From: JAJDIA01 sp031555505
Lineage (GTDB): Bacteria; Bacteroidota; Bacteroidia; Bacteroidales; Tannerellaceae
Assembly (NCBI GenBank): GCA_031555505.1
Contig: JAVBUH010000007.1
Coordinates: 38,004-102,003, forward strand
DNA length: 64,000 nucleotides
Direction: 5' to 3'
Within the stretch, counting starts at the first letter, position 1; every line of letters starts with the position of its first letter. The notes beneath the pieces were generated by a model. That model was not told where the DNA came from, ran no database searches, and saw only the letters and a program-made list of their open reading frames with translations. Shown one piece after another: positions 23,992-32,841 of the stretch. The position numbers and the translations under genes are program-made.

Positions 23992-26331
23992 ATGGAGAAC
24001 AACAATAAAACACCGAATAAAAGCCCGAACAACAGACAAAAAATGTTCCGGTTTAATCTATACTGGATGTATGGGCTGATCTTCGTGATGCTTATCGCCC
24101 TGTATCTGACCAATGACACAGCCAGCGTAAAAGAAATAGGATGGACCGAATTCCAACGGTATGCCAAAGAAAACGCCTTCGACAAGATGGTGGTATATAA
24201 CAAGAAAAACACCATTGAAGCTACCGTAAAGAAAGGGATGTACGGTCTGGTGTTTAAAGGAGACACTACGCAATTGGGCACAAACCCCAAGGCTGTGATC
24301 AAAATCCCGTCGGCCGATAAGTTTTCCGATTTCTATGATAAAGCGGTTGCCGAAAATAAGATCGACGCCCAGGTAAGCTACGAGGAAGGTGACGATATGA
24401 TGTGGGGATTCCTTATTTCGTGGGGACCCATCCTGTTGCTGATCGCTGTCTGGATCTTTCTGATGCGACGGATGTCGGGCGGGGGAGCCGGAGGAGGCGG
24501 AGTATTCAATGTAGGTAAATCTAAAGCACAATTGTTCGATAAGGACAACGACCGCAAGGTAACTTTCAAAGATGTAGCCGGTCTGGCAGAAGCCAAACAG
24601 GAAGTGGAAGAGATTGTATCCTTCCTCAAAAATCCGGACAAATATACTGAGCTGGGAGGTAAAATACCCAAAGGCGCCTTATTGGTTGGCCCTCCGGGTA
24701 CAGGTAAGACATTGCTGGCCAAAGCCGTAGCCGGTGAGGCAAATGTGCCGTTCTTCTCCCTGTCGGGTTCCGACTTTGTGGAGATGTTTGTAGGCGTGGG
24801 TGCATCCCGTGTGCGCGACCTGTTCCGCCAGGCAAAGGAAAAAGCCCCCTGTATCGTATTTATCGACGAAATAGACGCAGTAGGCCGCGCCCGTGGAAAA
24901 AATGCGAACATGAACAGCAACGACGAACGCGAAAACACGCTGAATCAGTTACTCACCGAAATGGACGGTTTCGGCTCTAACAGCGGCGTGATCATCCTGG
25001 CCGCTACCAACCGTGCCGACATCCTGGACAAAGCCTTGCTTCGTGCCGGACGTTTCGACCGTCAGATCCATGTGGAACTGCCTGATCTGAACGAACGAAA
25101 AGAAATATTCAGCGTTCACCTGCGTCCGATCAAGATAGACGATACCGTAGATACGGATTTCCTGGCCCGTCAGACTCCGGGTTTCTCAGGCGCCGACATT
25201 GCCAATGTGTGCAACGAAGCCGCCCTGATCGCAGCTCGTAACGGGAAGAAATTCGTTCAGAAGGAAGACTTCATGAATGCGGTAGACCGTATCATCGGCG
25301 GGTTGGAAAAACGCTCCAAGATCACAACGGCCAACGAGCGCAAAAGCATCGCCATCCATGAAGCCGGCCATGCTACACTAAGCTGGCTGTTGGAATTTGC
25401 CAACCCATTGGTAAAGGTAACTATCGTCCCCCGCGGTAAAGCACTAGGTGCTGCCTGGTACCTGCCGGAAGAACGCCAGATCACCACACGTGAACAATTG
25501 CTTGACGAGATGTGTGCCACGCTGGGAGGCCGTGCTGCCGAAGAACTCTTCCTTGGACGAATCTCCACCGGCGCTTCCAACGACCTGGAACGAGTAACCA
25601 AACAGGCCTACGCCATGGTGGTCTACTTTGGTATGAGCGACACCCTGCCGAACCTGAATTATTACGATTCGTCAGGTCAGGACTGGGGTTTCACCAAGCC
25701 CTATAGCGAAGAGACCGCAAAACTGATTGACAAAGAAGTGCAATCCATCATTGACGAACAATACCAACGCGCCAAAAAAATCCTGTCTACCCACAAGGAA
25801 GGACACAACCAACTGGCCGCCGTATTGCTCGAGCGGGAAGTGATCTATACCGAAGACGTGGAACATATCTTTGGCAAACGCGCCTGGGTATCCCGTACGG
25901 AAGAATTATTGGAACAGCAGGTAAAGGAAAACGACAAAAAACAAGCCACAAAACCGGCTGACGAATCAACCCCGACAGAACCGGCAATTGAAAACCCAAC
26001 CCGGGAGGAGCCTGTCGAGACTATACCTGCAACACCGGTCGTAGAGCAAAAGCCTATCCCTGAACAACCGACCGGGGAACAGCCTGTAGTTACGCCTCCC
26101 CCCGCTCCTGAGCCCCCAGCAGACGAGATTTCTACGGTAGCCTCCCCCATCGTGAAAAAGGAAGAAGAGACAAAAATATCCTTCTCCGTAGACGATGATA
26201 TCAAGGAAGTAGAAATAAAACGCCCGGCTGTCAAAAAAAATGACAGTAAAAAGGCACAACCGCAAAAGGAAGAGGATGAAACAAAGCCGGCCAACAACAA
26301 TGCGAAACCGGATTATCCCTCTCTCTTTTAG
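23992..26331 (+). CDS. ftsH: ATP-dependent zinc metalloprotease FtsH
   Basis: A 779-residue membrane AAA+ protease that degrades unneeded or misfolded membrane and cytosolic proteins. An N-terminal helix (about 22-40), a periplasmic domain and a second helix (about 142-162) precede a Gly-rich linker and the AAA domain: Walker A G-P-P-G-T-G-K-T at 233-240, Walker B C-I-V-F-I-D-E-I-D, and second region of homology A-T-N-R-A-D-I-L-D-K-A-L-L-R. The zinc site H456-E-A-G-H460 begins the peptidase domain. The last 130 or so residues form a Pro/Glu/Lys-rich tail that most FtsH proteins of about 640-700 residues lack. Its stop codon ends 27 bp before the cdsA ATG. Confidence 0.96.
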   Translation: MENNNKTPNKSPNNRQKMFRFNLYWMYGLIFVMLIALYLTNDTASVKEIGWTEFQRYAKENAFDKMVVYNKKNTIEATVKKGMYGLVFKGDTTQLGTNPKAVIKIPSADKFSDFYDKAVAENKIDAQVSYEEGDDMMWGFLISWGPILLLIAVWIFLMRRMSGGGAGGGGVFNVGKSKAQLFDKDNDRKVTFKDVAGLAEAKQEVEEIVSFLKNPDKYTELGGKIPKGALLVGPPGTGKTLLAKAVAGEANVPFFSLSGSDFVEMFVGVGASRVRDLFRQAKEKAPCIVFIDEIDAVGRARGKNANMNSNDERENTLNQLLTEMDGFGSNSGVIILAATNRADILDKALLRAGRFDRQIHVELPDLNERKEIFSVHLRPIKIDDTVDTDFLARQTPGFSGADIANVCNEAALIAARNGKKFVQKEDFMNAVDRIIGGLEKRSKITTANERKSIAIHEAGHATLSWLLEFANPLVKVTIVPRGKALGAAWYLPEERQITTREQLLDEMCATLGGRAAEELFLGRISTGASNDLERVTKQAYAMVVYFGMSDTLPNLNYYDSSGQDWGFTKPYSEETAKLIDKEVQSIIDEQYQRAKKILSTHKEGHNQLAAVLLEREVIYTEDVEHIFGKRAWVSRTEELLEQQVKENDKKQATKPADESTPTEPAIENPTREEPVETIPATPVVEQKPIPEQPTGEQPVVTPPPAPEPPADEISTVASPIVKKEEETKISFSVDDDIKEVEIKRPAVKKNDSKKAQPQKEEDETKPANNNAKPDYPSLF

Positions 26332-26357
26332 TGATAAAACCGCCACAGCATACATAC

Positions 26358-27191
26358 ATGAAAGACCTCATAAAGCGAGCAATAACCGGTATACTATATG
26401 TTGCCGTGATCATTAGCGGGATTTGTTTACATCCCCTCACATTCCTGGTATTGTTCGGTTTGACCACCAGCTATCTGCTGTGGGAATTTTATGGACTGCT
26501 GAAGCATTTTGAGCAATCTAAAATCAAAAAGACGATCAGTTGCCTGGGCGGGCTATATCTGTTTGCCGCCACTTTTTTGTATGCGAACGACCTGATTGGA
26601 GGCATTATCTTCTATCCGTATCTATGCTTTATGCTGTATACGCTGATTGCCGAATTGTATGATAAGGGATCCAATCCGATCGAAAACTGGTCGTACACCT
26701 TCCTGGCCCAGGTTTATTGCGCGGGGCCTTTTGCTCTGCTCAACTTTGTGGCCGCCATACCGGATACACCAGGTGAGATGTTGCATACGCCCCTTTTCGT
26801 ATTGGCCATTTTTGTCTTTGTATGGATGAACGATACCGGTGCATACCTGATTGGAAGCCTCTTTGGCAAACACAGGCTATTCGAACGTATTTCACCCAAA
26901 AAATCCTGGGAAGGCTTCTTTGGAGGATTGGTAGTGACGCTACTGGCATCGCAGGTTTTTTATTATTTTACACCCAATATCTCACGTATCACATGGTTCT
27001 TCTTCTCCATGCTGATCGTGGTATTCGCTACCTGGGGCGATCTGGTAGAATCATTATTTAAACGGACATTAAAAATCAAGGATTCCGGCAATTGCTTTCC
27101 GGGGCACGGGGGAATGCTCGACCGGTTCGACAGCATACTGATGGCTACGCCGGTTGCCTATATGTACATTGAACTGTTTATTCGAAATTGA
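26358..27191 (+). CDS. cdsA: Phosphatidate cytidylyltransferase
   Basis: A 277-residue membrane enzyme that makes CDP-diacylglycerol from CTP and phosphatidate, the branch point of phospholipid synthesis. It has about seven to eight helices. The family signature is nearly complete close to the C-terminus: S-L-F-K-R-T-x4-K-D-S-G-x3-P-G-H-G-G-M-L-D-R-F-D. I take the ATG at 26358; a GTG overlapping the ftsH stop would add nine residues. It converges with the PorT-like gene, with a 14-bp 3' overlap. Confidence 0.94.
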   Translation: MKDLIKRAITGILYVAVIISGICLHPLTFLVLFGLTTSYLLWEFYGLLKHFEQSKIKKTISCLGGLYLFAATFLYANDLIGGIIFYPYLCFMLYTLIAELYDKGSNPIENWSYTFLAQVYCAGPFALLNFVAAIPDTPGEMLHTPLFVLAIFVFVWMNDTGAYLIGSLFGKHRLFERISPKKSWEGFFGGLVVTLLASQVFYYFTPNISRITWFFFSMLIVVFATWGDLVESLFKRTLKIKDSGNCFPGHGGMLDRFDSILMATPVAYMYIELFIRN

Positions 27192-27882
27192 ACGTCAGTA
27201 TCACCATCCGGGAGGAGGCTTTCGAGAGTGCATCCGTATATTTAATCATTTCCCTGTCTGCCAAGTCGGGACGGTCTTTTTCAAGTAAGTCCACCAGGCC
27301 AAAAGAAAATTTTAATTCCGGGCATAACTTAAAATACGGAAGATAAAAATCACATCCCAGTCCGATCTCTACACCAAAATCAAGTCCATTGAGCAACAGG
27401 GGATTCCCTTTTTTACGTCCCATATCCAATGAGCCATAAATACCACCGATCAAATAGGGCCGGTAATTATTCAAACGCAGGGCGCTGTATTTCAGGTCGA
27501 TCGGGAGCGTTACATAATTGGAACGGACAGTGGTCGTAAATTCTTCACCCGAAGCCTGTTCACGAAAGACAAATTTTTTATCTCCGAAATGCAACGTGGG
27601 AATCACCCGCAAATTCAGGTACGGATTCAGGAACATATCACCGATCACTCCCACACTAAATCCGGGAGAATAAGACGGGATCTCCGCATACCAGGTTTCC
27701 CCATTGGTGGTCACACCCGTATGAGTCAGGATCATATCTTGCGCATGCATACCCACATGGAATCCCAAATGGAACAATTTATGATCGGCATACGGTTGAA
27801 CCTTCACCAGCTCCTTTTGCGCCCAAACGCTTGTTGTTGCCAGAAAGCAGATATACAGTAGTAAAAAAACTCGCTTCAACAC
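27178..27882 (-). CDS. PorT-like outer-membrane beta-barrel protein
   Basis: A 234-residue exported protein with a signal peptide (1-21, ending S-V-W-A-Q) and alternating strands such as F-H-L-G-F-H-V-G-M, L-N-L-R-V-I-P-T-L-H-F-G and Y-V-T-L-P-I-D-L-K-Y, closing with V-I-L-T-F-N-F-E, an aromatic barrel end. Size and the opening strand resemble PorT/SprT, an outer-membrane component of the type IX secretion system in Bacteroidota. Many Bacteroidales have PorT-like barrels without that system, and no other por genes lie here. The start is GTG at 27882. A -7 box lies upstream at 27947-27954. Confidence 0.7.
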   Translation of the reverse strand: MLKRVFLLLYICFLATTSVWAQKELVKVQPYADHKLFHLGFHVGMHAQDMILTHTGVTTNGETWYAEIPSYSPGFSVGVIGDMFLNPYLNLRVIPTLHFGDKKFVFREQASGEEFTTTVRSNYVTLPIDLKYSALRLNNYRPYLIGGIYGSLDMGRKKGNPLLLNGLDFGVEIGLGCDFYLPYFKLCPELKFSFGLVDLLEKDRPDLADREMIKYTDALSKASSRMVILTFNFE

Positions 27883-27899
27883 TCTTCCTTGTTTTGTCT

Positions 27900-27924
27900 A
27901 ATAACGCGGAAAGCCGCGAGTTAT
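27900..27924 (-). promoter_or_regulatory. Hairpin in the 5' leader of the PorT-like gene
   Basis: ATAACGCGG and CCGCGAGTTAT pair around AAAG with one bulged base, between the -7 box and the GTG start. It could affect translation or mRNA stability; no known riboswitch is recognised. Confidence 0.35.
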
Positions 27925-27946
27925 TGCAAAAAAGGAACGATTTGAA

Positions 27947-27954
27947 CAAAATTA
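27947..27954 (-). promoter_or_regulatory. -7 box (TAATTTTG) for the PorT-like gene
   Basis: The minus strand reads TAATTTTG, about 65 bp upstream of the GTG start, leaving a leader with the hairpin at 27900. Confidence 0.5.
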
Positions 27955-27988
27955 TAGGTGAGATGTTTTTTTAATAAGAAGAATGTCC

Positions 27989-27996
27989 TATTTTTG
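27989..27996 (+). promoter_or_regulatory. -7 box (TATTTTTG) for the ferredoxin gene
   Basis: TATTTTTG fits TAnnTTTG, 36 bp upstream of the ATG at 28033 and divergent to the PorT-like promoter. Confidence 0.6.
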
Positions 27997-28032
27997 CACG
28001 AACTTATAGTTATCAATTAAAACCTCAAAAAA

Positions 28033-28200
28033 ATGGCTTACGTAATTAATGACGATTGTATTGCTTGCGGCAGTTGTATCGATGAATGTCCGGTAGGAGC
28101 AATTTCTGAAGGCGACAAATACTCTATCGACCCTGAAATGTGTACGGACTGTGGGACTTGCGCAGATGTGTGTCCTACTGAAGCAATTCATCCGGCATAA
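28033..28200 (+). CDS. Small 2[4Fe-4S] ferredoxin
   Basis: A 55-residue cytosolic electron carrier. Two CxxCxxCxxxCP motifs are seen: C9-x2-C12-x2-C15-x3-C19-P, and C37-x2-C40-x2-C43-x3-C47-P, each binding one 4Fe-4S cluster as in clostridial ferredoxins. The start M-A-Y-V-I-N-D-D-C is standard for the family in Bacteroidales. It is monocistronic, with its own promoter and a hairpin terminator 60 bp downstream, which suits high expression. Confidence 0.96.
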   Translation: MAYVINDDCIACGSCIDECPVGAISEGDKYSIDPEMCTDCGTCADVCPTEAIHPA

Positions 28201-28260
28201 CCCCGACAGCAAAAACGCGATAGGCTTCCATGTACACAGGCACGCCTATAAAAAAAACAT

Positions 28261-28305
28261 CCGGTTGTTTTCCTCAAGCAGGAAAAACAACCGGTTGCTT
28301 GTTTT
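28261..28305 (+). terminator. Strong hairpin terminator after the ferredoxin gene
   Basis: CCGGTTGTTTTCCT pairs with AGGAAAAACAACCGG around CAAGC (one bulge), followed by TTGCTTGTTTT. The complementary strand can serve the convergent PUR-domain gene. Confidence 0.75.
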
Positions 28306-28322
28306 CGTCGGATCCGTATCCG

Positions 28323-28676
28323 TCAAAACTCGATATCGAGTTTAAATTCTTCCGGGGAACTACCCCCATCTTCTCCAAACGACTGCGACTGGCTACCTGA
28401 AGCTCTGCTTTGCCGGATATACTCAATCACTTCGATCATCCCTTCCATAAACTTCTCAAAATCTTCCTTATACAAAAAGATCTTATGTTTTTCAAAAGAA
28501 ACGGGAGCGCCTTCTTTCGGCTGGATCTTTTTACTCTCGGTAATGGCAAGGAATAAATCGTCTTTCAGATTCTTTTTCACATCCAAATAATAAATCCGCT
28601 TCCCAGCCTTTATTGCTTTCGAATACAGAATCTCCTTATCACCGCCTTCAACATGTCTTCTATTCGTATCTTCCAT
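28323..28676 (-). CDS. PUR-domain nucleic-acid-binding protein (DUF3276 family)
   Basis: A 117-residue protein of the DUF3276/PUR-alpha-like family common in Bacteroidota. The core (about 12-90) has the beta-beta-beta-alpha pattern: E-I-L-Y-S-K-A-I-K-A-G-K-R-I-Y-Y-L-D-V-K, then L-F-L-A-I-T-E-S-K-K, then K-H-I-K-I-F-L-Y-K-E-D-F-like strands and a helix. A Ser/Gln/Gly-rich tail ends in acidic residues. PUR repeats bind single-stranded DNA or RNA; the cellular role in bacteria is not established. I chose the ATG at 28676, not the earlier one at 28688. Confidence 0.8.
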   Translation of the reverse strand: MEDTNRRHVEGGDKEILYSKAIKAGKRIYYLDVKKNLKDDLFLAITESKKIQPKEGAPVSFEKHKIFLYKEDFEKFMEGMIEVIEYIRQSRASGSQSQSFGEDGGSSPEEFKLDIEF

Positions 28677-28890
28677 GATAACAAACATTAGTTAATATCT
28701 ATCCCTTTTCACATAACTTGCCTCAAATATGCACTTTTTTTTTAAATATACAACCATAATTCTCGTTTAAATTGCCTAAAAAAGTTAATTTTTCTGATAA
28801 TTTGCTGCTTTTCCATTAACAATCATTTACACGCCGCACCGAGAGCTAAGAAAGTTACACTAACTCCGCGTGTTTTCACAAAAGAATCGC

Positions 28891-28898
28891 TACCTTTG
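28891..28898 (+). promoter_or_regulatory. -7 box (TACCTTTG) for nusB
   Basis: TACCTTTG fits the consensus, 33 bp upstream of the ATG at 28931; a T-rich stretch (TGTTTTCAC) near 28871 may serve as the -33 element. Confidence 0.65.
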
Positions 28899-28930
28899 CA
28901 ACGAAATTAAACAAGAAGTTCCTTCATAAG

Positions 28931-29863
28931 ATGATCAACAGAATTTTAATCCGCATTAAAGTTTTACAGATAGTTTACTCTTTCTATCAAAACAAAAACG
29001 GAGATCTCAACATGGCTGAAAAAGAACTGCTGTTCAGCCTGCAGAAATCGTACGATTTATACCATTACTTTCTCCTCCTGATCCTTGATGTCACCTACCT
29101 GTACGAGCGGATTACCGACAGTCGCAAACATAAACTGCGTCCTTCGGAGGAAGACCTCAATCCAAACACCCGCCTCATCGACAACAAATTTGCCAAACAA
29201 CTGGCGTCCAATAAGGCGTTGAAAAAATATGCCACCGAACATAGTCTCACCTGGAGTAGCGATACTGATCAAGATTTCGTCAAGCAAATCCTGGAACTGC
29301 TGCTTTCATCCGAACTATATGCCGCCTATAGTGCCAATCCGGACGATTCGTATGGAGCAGACCTGGAATTTTGGCGTGCATTCTTCAAAAAGCATATCTG
29401 CGGTAACGAGCTGGTAGAAGATTATCTGGAAGACAAGAGTATTTACTGGAACGACGATATCGAGATTGTTGAAACCTTTACGCTCAAGACCATCAAACGG
29501 TTTGAAGAAGCTAATGGAAGTGTACAATCGCTGCTTCCCATGTTTAAAGATGAGGAAGACCGCGAATTTGCCATCCAGCTACTTCGGCAATCATTGCTGA
29601 AAGCCGATGAATTCCGCGTACGGATAGACCGCCACATGAAAAACTGGGAATCCGAACGTATCGCCCAGATGGATCTGCTCATCATGCAGGTTGCCCTGGC
29701 AGAGATCGTTACCTTCCCGTCCATCCCGGTAAATGTAACACTCAACGAATACATCGATGCCGCCAAATATTACAGTACGCCCAAAAGCGGTACTTTTATC
29801 AATGGCATCCTCGATGCGATCGTTGGTGAGTTAAAAAAAGAAAAGGTATTGTTTAAAGAGTGA
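28931..29863 (+). CDS. nusB: Transcription antitermination factor NusB (long Bacteroidota form)
   Basis: A 310-residue protein with the NusB fold in its C-terminal half. The recognisable region runs from about 215 to 300: W-E-S-E-R-I-A-Q-M-D-L-L-I-M-Q-V-A-L-A-E, then P-V-N-V-T-L-N-E-Y-I-D-A-A-K-Y-Y, matching the S-x-E-x-A-x-x-Y-S part of the family. NusB with NusE helps rRNA antitermination. The roughly 150-residue N-terminal extension (starting M-I-N-R-I-L-I-R-I-K-V-L-Q) is usual in this phylum compared with about 140 residues in Escherichia coli. Confidence 0.9.
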   Translation: MINRILIRIKVLQIVYSFYQNKNGDLNMAEKELLFSLQKSYDLYHYFLLLILDVTYLYERITDSRKHKLRPSEEDLNPNTRLIDNKFAKQLASNKALKKYATEHSLTWSSDTDQDFVKQILELLLSSELYAAYSANPDDSYGADLEFWRAFFKKHICGNELVEDYLEDKSIYWNDDIEIVETFTLKTIKRFEEANGSVQSLLPMFKDEEDREFAIQLLRQSLLKADEFRVRIDRHMKNWESERIAQMDLLIMQVALAEIVTFPSIPVNVTLNEYIDAAKYYSTPKSGTFINGILDAIVGELKKEKVLFKE

Positions 29864-29873
29864 TATTTATCTG

Positions 29874-29881
29874 TACCTTTG
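29874..29881 (+). promoter_or_regulatory. -7 box (TACCTTTG) for yajC-ybbR-coaE
   Basis: TACCTTTG lies 43 bp upstream of the yajC ATG, just after the nusB stop, so the yajC group has its own promoter. Confidence 0.6.
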
Positions 29882-29924
29882 CGAGATACGGTAAACAACA
29901 GTATTAATTTCTAAATAGTAAACC

Positions 29925-30236
29925 ATGAACTTACTTACCATTTTTCTTCAGGCAGCCGAAGGTGGCGCAAGCCCGTACTCAGGACTAATCATGATGGTTG
30001 TCATCATTGCTATTTTCTATTTCCTGATCATTCGTCCGCAACAAAAGAAACAGAAAGACATCCAGAAAGCCCGTGAATCGTTGGCTGTGGGTGATAAAGT
30101 GATCACTTCAGGAGGCATATACGGCAAGATCAAAGAAATCGGAGATATCTATATGATCGTTGAAATTGCCGATAATATTCGCGTACGCGTAGACAAAACG
30201 TCTGTATTTGCCTCTGCGGAAGACACAAAGAAATAA
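29925..30236 (+). CDS. yajC: Preprotein translocase subunit YajC
   Basis: A 103-residue inner-membrane protein associated with SecDF. A single helix lies at about 22-42 (I-M-M-V-V-I-I-A-I-F-Y-F-L-I-I-R-P-Q-Q-K-K-Q-K), the family hallmark, followed by the cytosolic domain with D-K-V-I-T-S-G-G-I-Y-G-K-I. Normal length. It precedes ybbR by 15 bp. Confidence 0.95.
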   Translation: MNLLTIFLQAAEGGASPYSGLIMMVVIIAIFYFLIIRPQQKKQKDIQKARESLAVGDKVITSGGIYGKIKEIGDIYMIVEIADNIRVRVDKTSVFASAEDTKK

Positions 30237-30251
30237 ACAAGGCATTTGCAC

Positions 30252-31265
30252 ATGTCTGGACTTGATCAACATAGCAACAGACTCAAGTCTGAGCCCAACA
30301 AGATAAAGTTTTTTTTACTGCAACGCCAGTGGAAAGAGATATTTATCTTTTTGGGCTTTGTGCTTTTATCGTTCGGTTTCTGGTTACTGCAAAGCATGCA
30401 GGAAGAATACGAAATTGATGTCTCCATACCGATCAAATATAAAAACGTACCTGTAGATATCGCCTTTACTGAGCAGGCACCGGAGAAAATCACCGTCAGA
30501 CTGAAAGACAAAGGGAGTGTGCTGATGAATTACTCATTCGGACGTAAATTTGCCCCTATCGAGAAAAATTTCAAGACAAAAGACCAGCAGGCTTCGACCG
30601 GTGCCCTTACCATTTCCACGAAAGAGTTGGAAGCGGAAATCCAGAAACAACTCATTGCCACCACGCGTCTGATCAAGTTCGATCCGGGGCAAATCAAAGT
30701 GACCTATGGCAGACGTGCCCATAAAACCATCCCGGTAGTATTCGACGGGAAGATCAATCTTGAACCCGGATTCCAACTGTCGGGTGAGATACTGATCAAC
30801 CCGGCTGTCGTAAATGCATATGCCACAGAAGCGTTACTTGACTCAACCCCTCAGATCAACACAGTATATACCGTATTTAAAGCGGTCAATAAGACGATTA
30901 CCAAAACTGTCCAGCTCCAAAAATCGCCTAATCTTTCGCTGGAAAAAGAGAGCGTTACCGTGACTATTCCGGTAGACGAGTATTCTGAAAAGACATTAAA
31001 CATTCCTGTAGAATGCACGGATATCCCCCCTCATTACACCGTGAGGATGATGCCACATACAGTAAAAGTAAGTTGCAACATTCCCATTTCCCGTTTCAAG
31101 GAATTAACGGAAAAACAGTTTGCCATCCAGATCCCGTTCAACGTGTTGGAGCAAAACCTGTCGGGCATTGTTTCTGTCGAACTTACGCAAAAGCCCAACT
31201 GGGTATCCACCTGCTCGCTTTCGCCCAACAAGGTTGAGTTTGTCATCGAACAAAATAAAGAATGA
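30252..31265 (+). CDS. YbbR-like domain protein, membrane-anchored
   Basis: A 337-residue protein with one N-terminal helix (about 28-46) and repeated YbbR-type beta domains on the outer side, for example I-D-V-S-I-P-I-K-Y-K-N-V-P and L-N-I-P-V-E-C-T-D-I-P. In other bacteria YbbR (CdaR) proteins regulate the diadenylate cyclase CdaA; no cdaA lies in this window, so the role is open. The ATG at 30252 is used instead of an upstream TTG. It overlaps coaE by 4 bp. Confidence 0.82.
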   Translation: MSGLDQHSNRLKSEPNKIKFFLLQRQWKEIFIFLGFVLLSFGFWLLQSMQEEYEIDVSIPIKYKNVPVDIAFTEQAPEKITVRLKDKGSVLMNYSFGRKFAPIEKNFKTKDQQASTGALTISTKELEAEIQKQLIATTRLIKFDPGQIKVTYGRRAHKTIPVVFDGKINLEPGFQLSGEILINPAVVNAYATEALLDSTPQINTVYTVFKAVNKTITKTVQLQKSPNLSLEKESVTVTIPVDEYSEKTLNIPVECTDIPPHYTVRMMPHTVKVSCNIPISRFKELTEKQFAIQIPFNVLEQNLSGIVSVELTQKPNWVSTCSLSPNKVEFVIEQNKE

Positions 31266-31843
31266 TCAAAATTGGTATCACCGGAGGGATAGGTAGCGGC
31301 AAATCAGTTGTTGCCACATTGATGGGGATAATGAATATTCCGGTCTATATTGCTGATGATGAAAGTAAAAAACTCACTGACACCTCTTCCCGGATACGTG
31401 AACCGCTGATCGCCCTGTTCGGCACGTCACTCTATACACCACAGGGACTGGATCGGCGGAAGTTAGCTTCACTGATATTTGGCGATCCAGCGGCACTTGC
31501 CCGGGTAAACGCCATCATCCATCCGGAAGTCAATCGTCACTTCCTGGACTGGAGCGACCGACAATCTGGCTTCGTATGCGCTATCGAATCGGCCATCCTG
31601 TTTGAAGCAGGTTTCGACAGCATTGTCAATATCAGTCTCATGGTGTATGCCCCGCTTGAATTATGCATCGAAAGAGCCTTACGCCGTGGTGGTCTCTCCT
31701 CCCGCGAAGAAGTGATCCGCCGCATGAATAACCAGCTACCGGATGAAATAAAAAAAGAACGGGCTGATTATGTGATCATGAATGATGACAGTCACGCTAT
31801 TATCCCGCAAGTAGAGGCTTTTCTCACTTCACTCCTCCCCTGA
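31262..31843 (+). CDS. coaE: Dephospho-CoA kinase
   Basis: A 193-residue P-loop kinase for the last step of coenzyme A synthesis. Walker A is G-G-I-G-S-G-K-S at 8-15. D-D-E-S-K is the substrate-site acidic pair region, followed by the I-I-H-P-E-V segment and a C-terminal lid with R-A-L-R-R-G-G. Length is typical. ATGA overlap with ybbR implies translational coupling, an arrangement widespread in Bacteroidales. Confidence 0.95.
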   Translation: MIKIGITGGIGSGKSVVATLMGIMNIPVYIADDESKKLTDTSSRIREPLIALFGTSLYTPQGLDRRKLASLIFGDPAALARVNAIIHPEVNRHFLDWSDRQSGFVCAIESAILFEAGFDSIVNISLMVYAPLELCIERALRRGGLSSREEVIRRMNNQLPDEIKKERADYVIMNDDSHAIIPQVEAFLTSLLP

Positions 31844-31893
31844 TTTCCTTATTTTTTTCTTGCTGATCTTGCTGTTTTTTGGGCGACTTGTGT

Positions 31894-31901
31894 TACATTT
31901 G
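31894..31901 (+). promoter_or_regulatory. -7 box (TACATTTG) for the DUF5606 gene
   Basis: TACATTTG fits the consensus, 37 bp upstream of the ATG at 31938. Confidence 0.6.
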
Positions 31902-31937
31902 CGCCTTGAAAGTTAAACTGAAAAAGAAACACGAATT

Positions 31938-32393
31938 ATGTTGAAGACTATTTTGTCTGTTTCCGGAAAACCCGGATTATATAAGATCATTTCCCAAGGG
32001 AAAAACATGTTGATCGTTGAATCACTCATCGACCAAAAAAGACAGCCGGTATATGCACGGGACAAAGTGATTTCTTTGGGCGATATCGCTATCTACACCG
32101 ACGAAGAAGAGGAACCGCTGCATAAAGTACTCACCAGCATAAAAGAAAAGGAGGGCAGCCAGGCGCTCTCATTCAATCCTTCTGCAGCCAAGCCTGAAGA
32201 ACTGCGCAATTATCTTGCTACCGTATTACCGAATTTCGATCGCGACCGTGTATATCCCAGTGATATCAAAAAGCTGTTGGGATGGTATAACCTGTTGATT
32301 GCAACCGGTATCACCGATTACACACCGCAGGCAGAGCCGGCAGAAACACAAGATCAGGCTGCCGATGCGAAAGAAGAAATAACCGAAGCATAA
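31938..32393 (+). CDS. DUF5606-family conserved protein
   Basis: A 151-residue cytosolic protein of a family found across Bacteroidota, usually next to coaE as here. The opening L-K-T-I-L-S-V-S-G-K-P-G-L-Y-K and the central R-V-Y-P-S-D-I-K-K-L-L-G-W-Y-N are the conserved blocks. A beta-rich N-terminal part (1-60) is followed by a helical part, then an acidic Ala/Glu tail. Function is unknown; I infer a housekeeping role from its conservation and position only. Confidence 0.82.
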   Translation: MLKTILSVSGKPGLYKIISQGKNMLIVESLIDQKRQPVYARDKVISLGDIAIYTDEEEEPLHKVLTSIKEKEGSQALSFNPSAAKPEELRNYLATVLPNFDRDRVYPSDIKKLLGWYNLLIATGITDYTPQAEPAETQDQAADAKEEITEA

Positions 32394-32592
32394 AACAATC
32401 CATATCCAATCGAAAAAAGGGGTGTGTCATCTGTGAGCCAGGCTACTTTTGATACAGCCTCCTTTTGATGCATAAAACACCGGGGCAATCTACGCCCAAA
32501 ACAACAAGCAGAGACCTCTTACCTGTCTCAAATTGTTATATATATAAACAAAACCAAGATTAGTAAGTATTGGGCCGTAACCGGCATTATGT

Positions 32593-32841
32593 ATGAACGC
32601 GCAAAACAAAAATCACCTCCTGCCCGAATCATTAAAAGCAGGATCGTATGAGGCATTCAATCAGTTATATATGTTGTATGCCGACAGTTTGTACGGATTT
32701 GCAAAATCAAAGAGCAACGCCAAAGACATCGTGCAGGAAACATTCCTGCGTGTGTGGTTCACCCACAGGCAAATCCTTTCCGATACGTCCTTCAAGTCCT
32801 ACCTCTACACCTTTGACAAATATACTATAAAAAGAGCATGA
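32593..32841 (+). pseudogene. Truncated ECF sigma factor (region 2 only)
   Basis: An 82-residue reading frame matches the start of an ECF sigma factor: F-N-Q-L-Y-M-L-Y-A-D-S-L-Y-G-F-A, then D-I-V-Q-E-T-F-L-R-V-W (sigma region 2), then S-F-K-S-Y-L-Y-T. A full protein would have about 180 residues with a region 4 helix-turn-helix, which is absent. After Y-L-Y-T the sequence turns into F-D-K-Y-T-I-K-R-A and a stop, so an internal deletion probably fused region 2 to later sequence. It may be dead, or a short anti-factor-like peptide. Confidence 0.7.
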
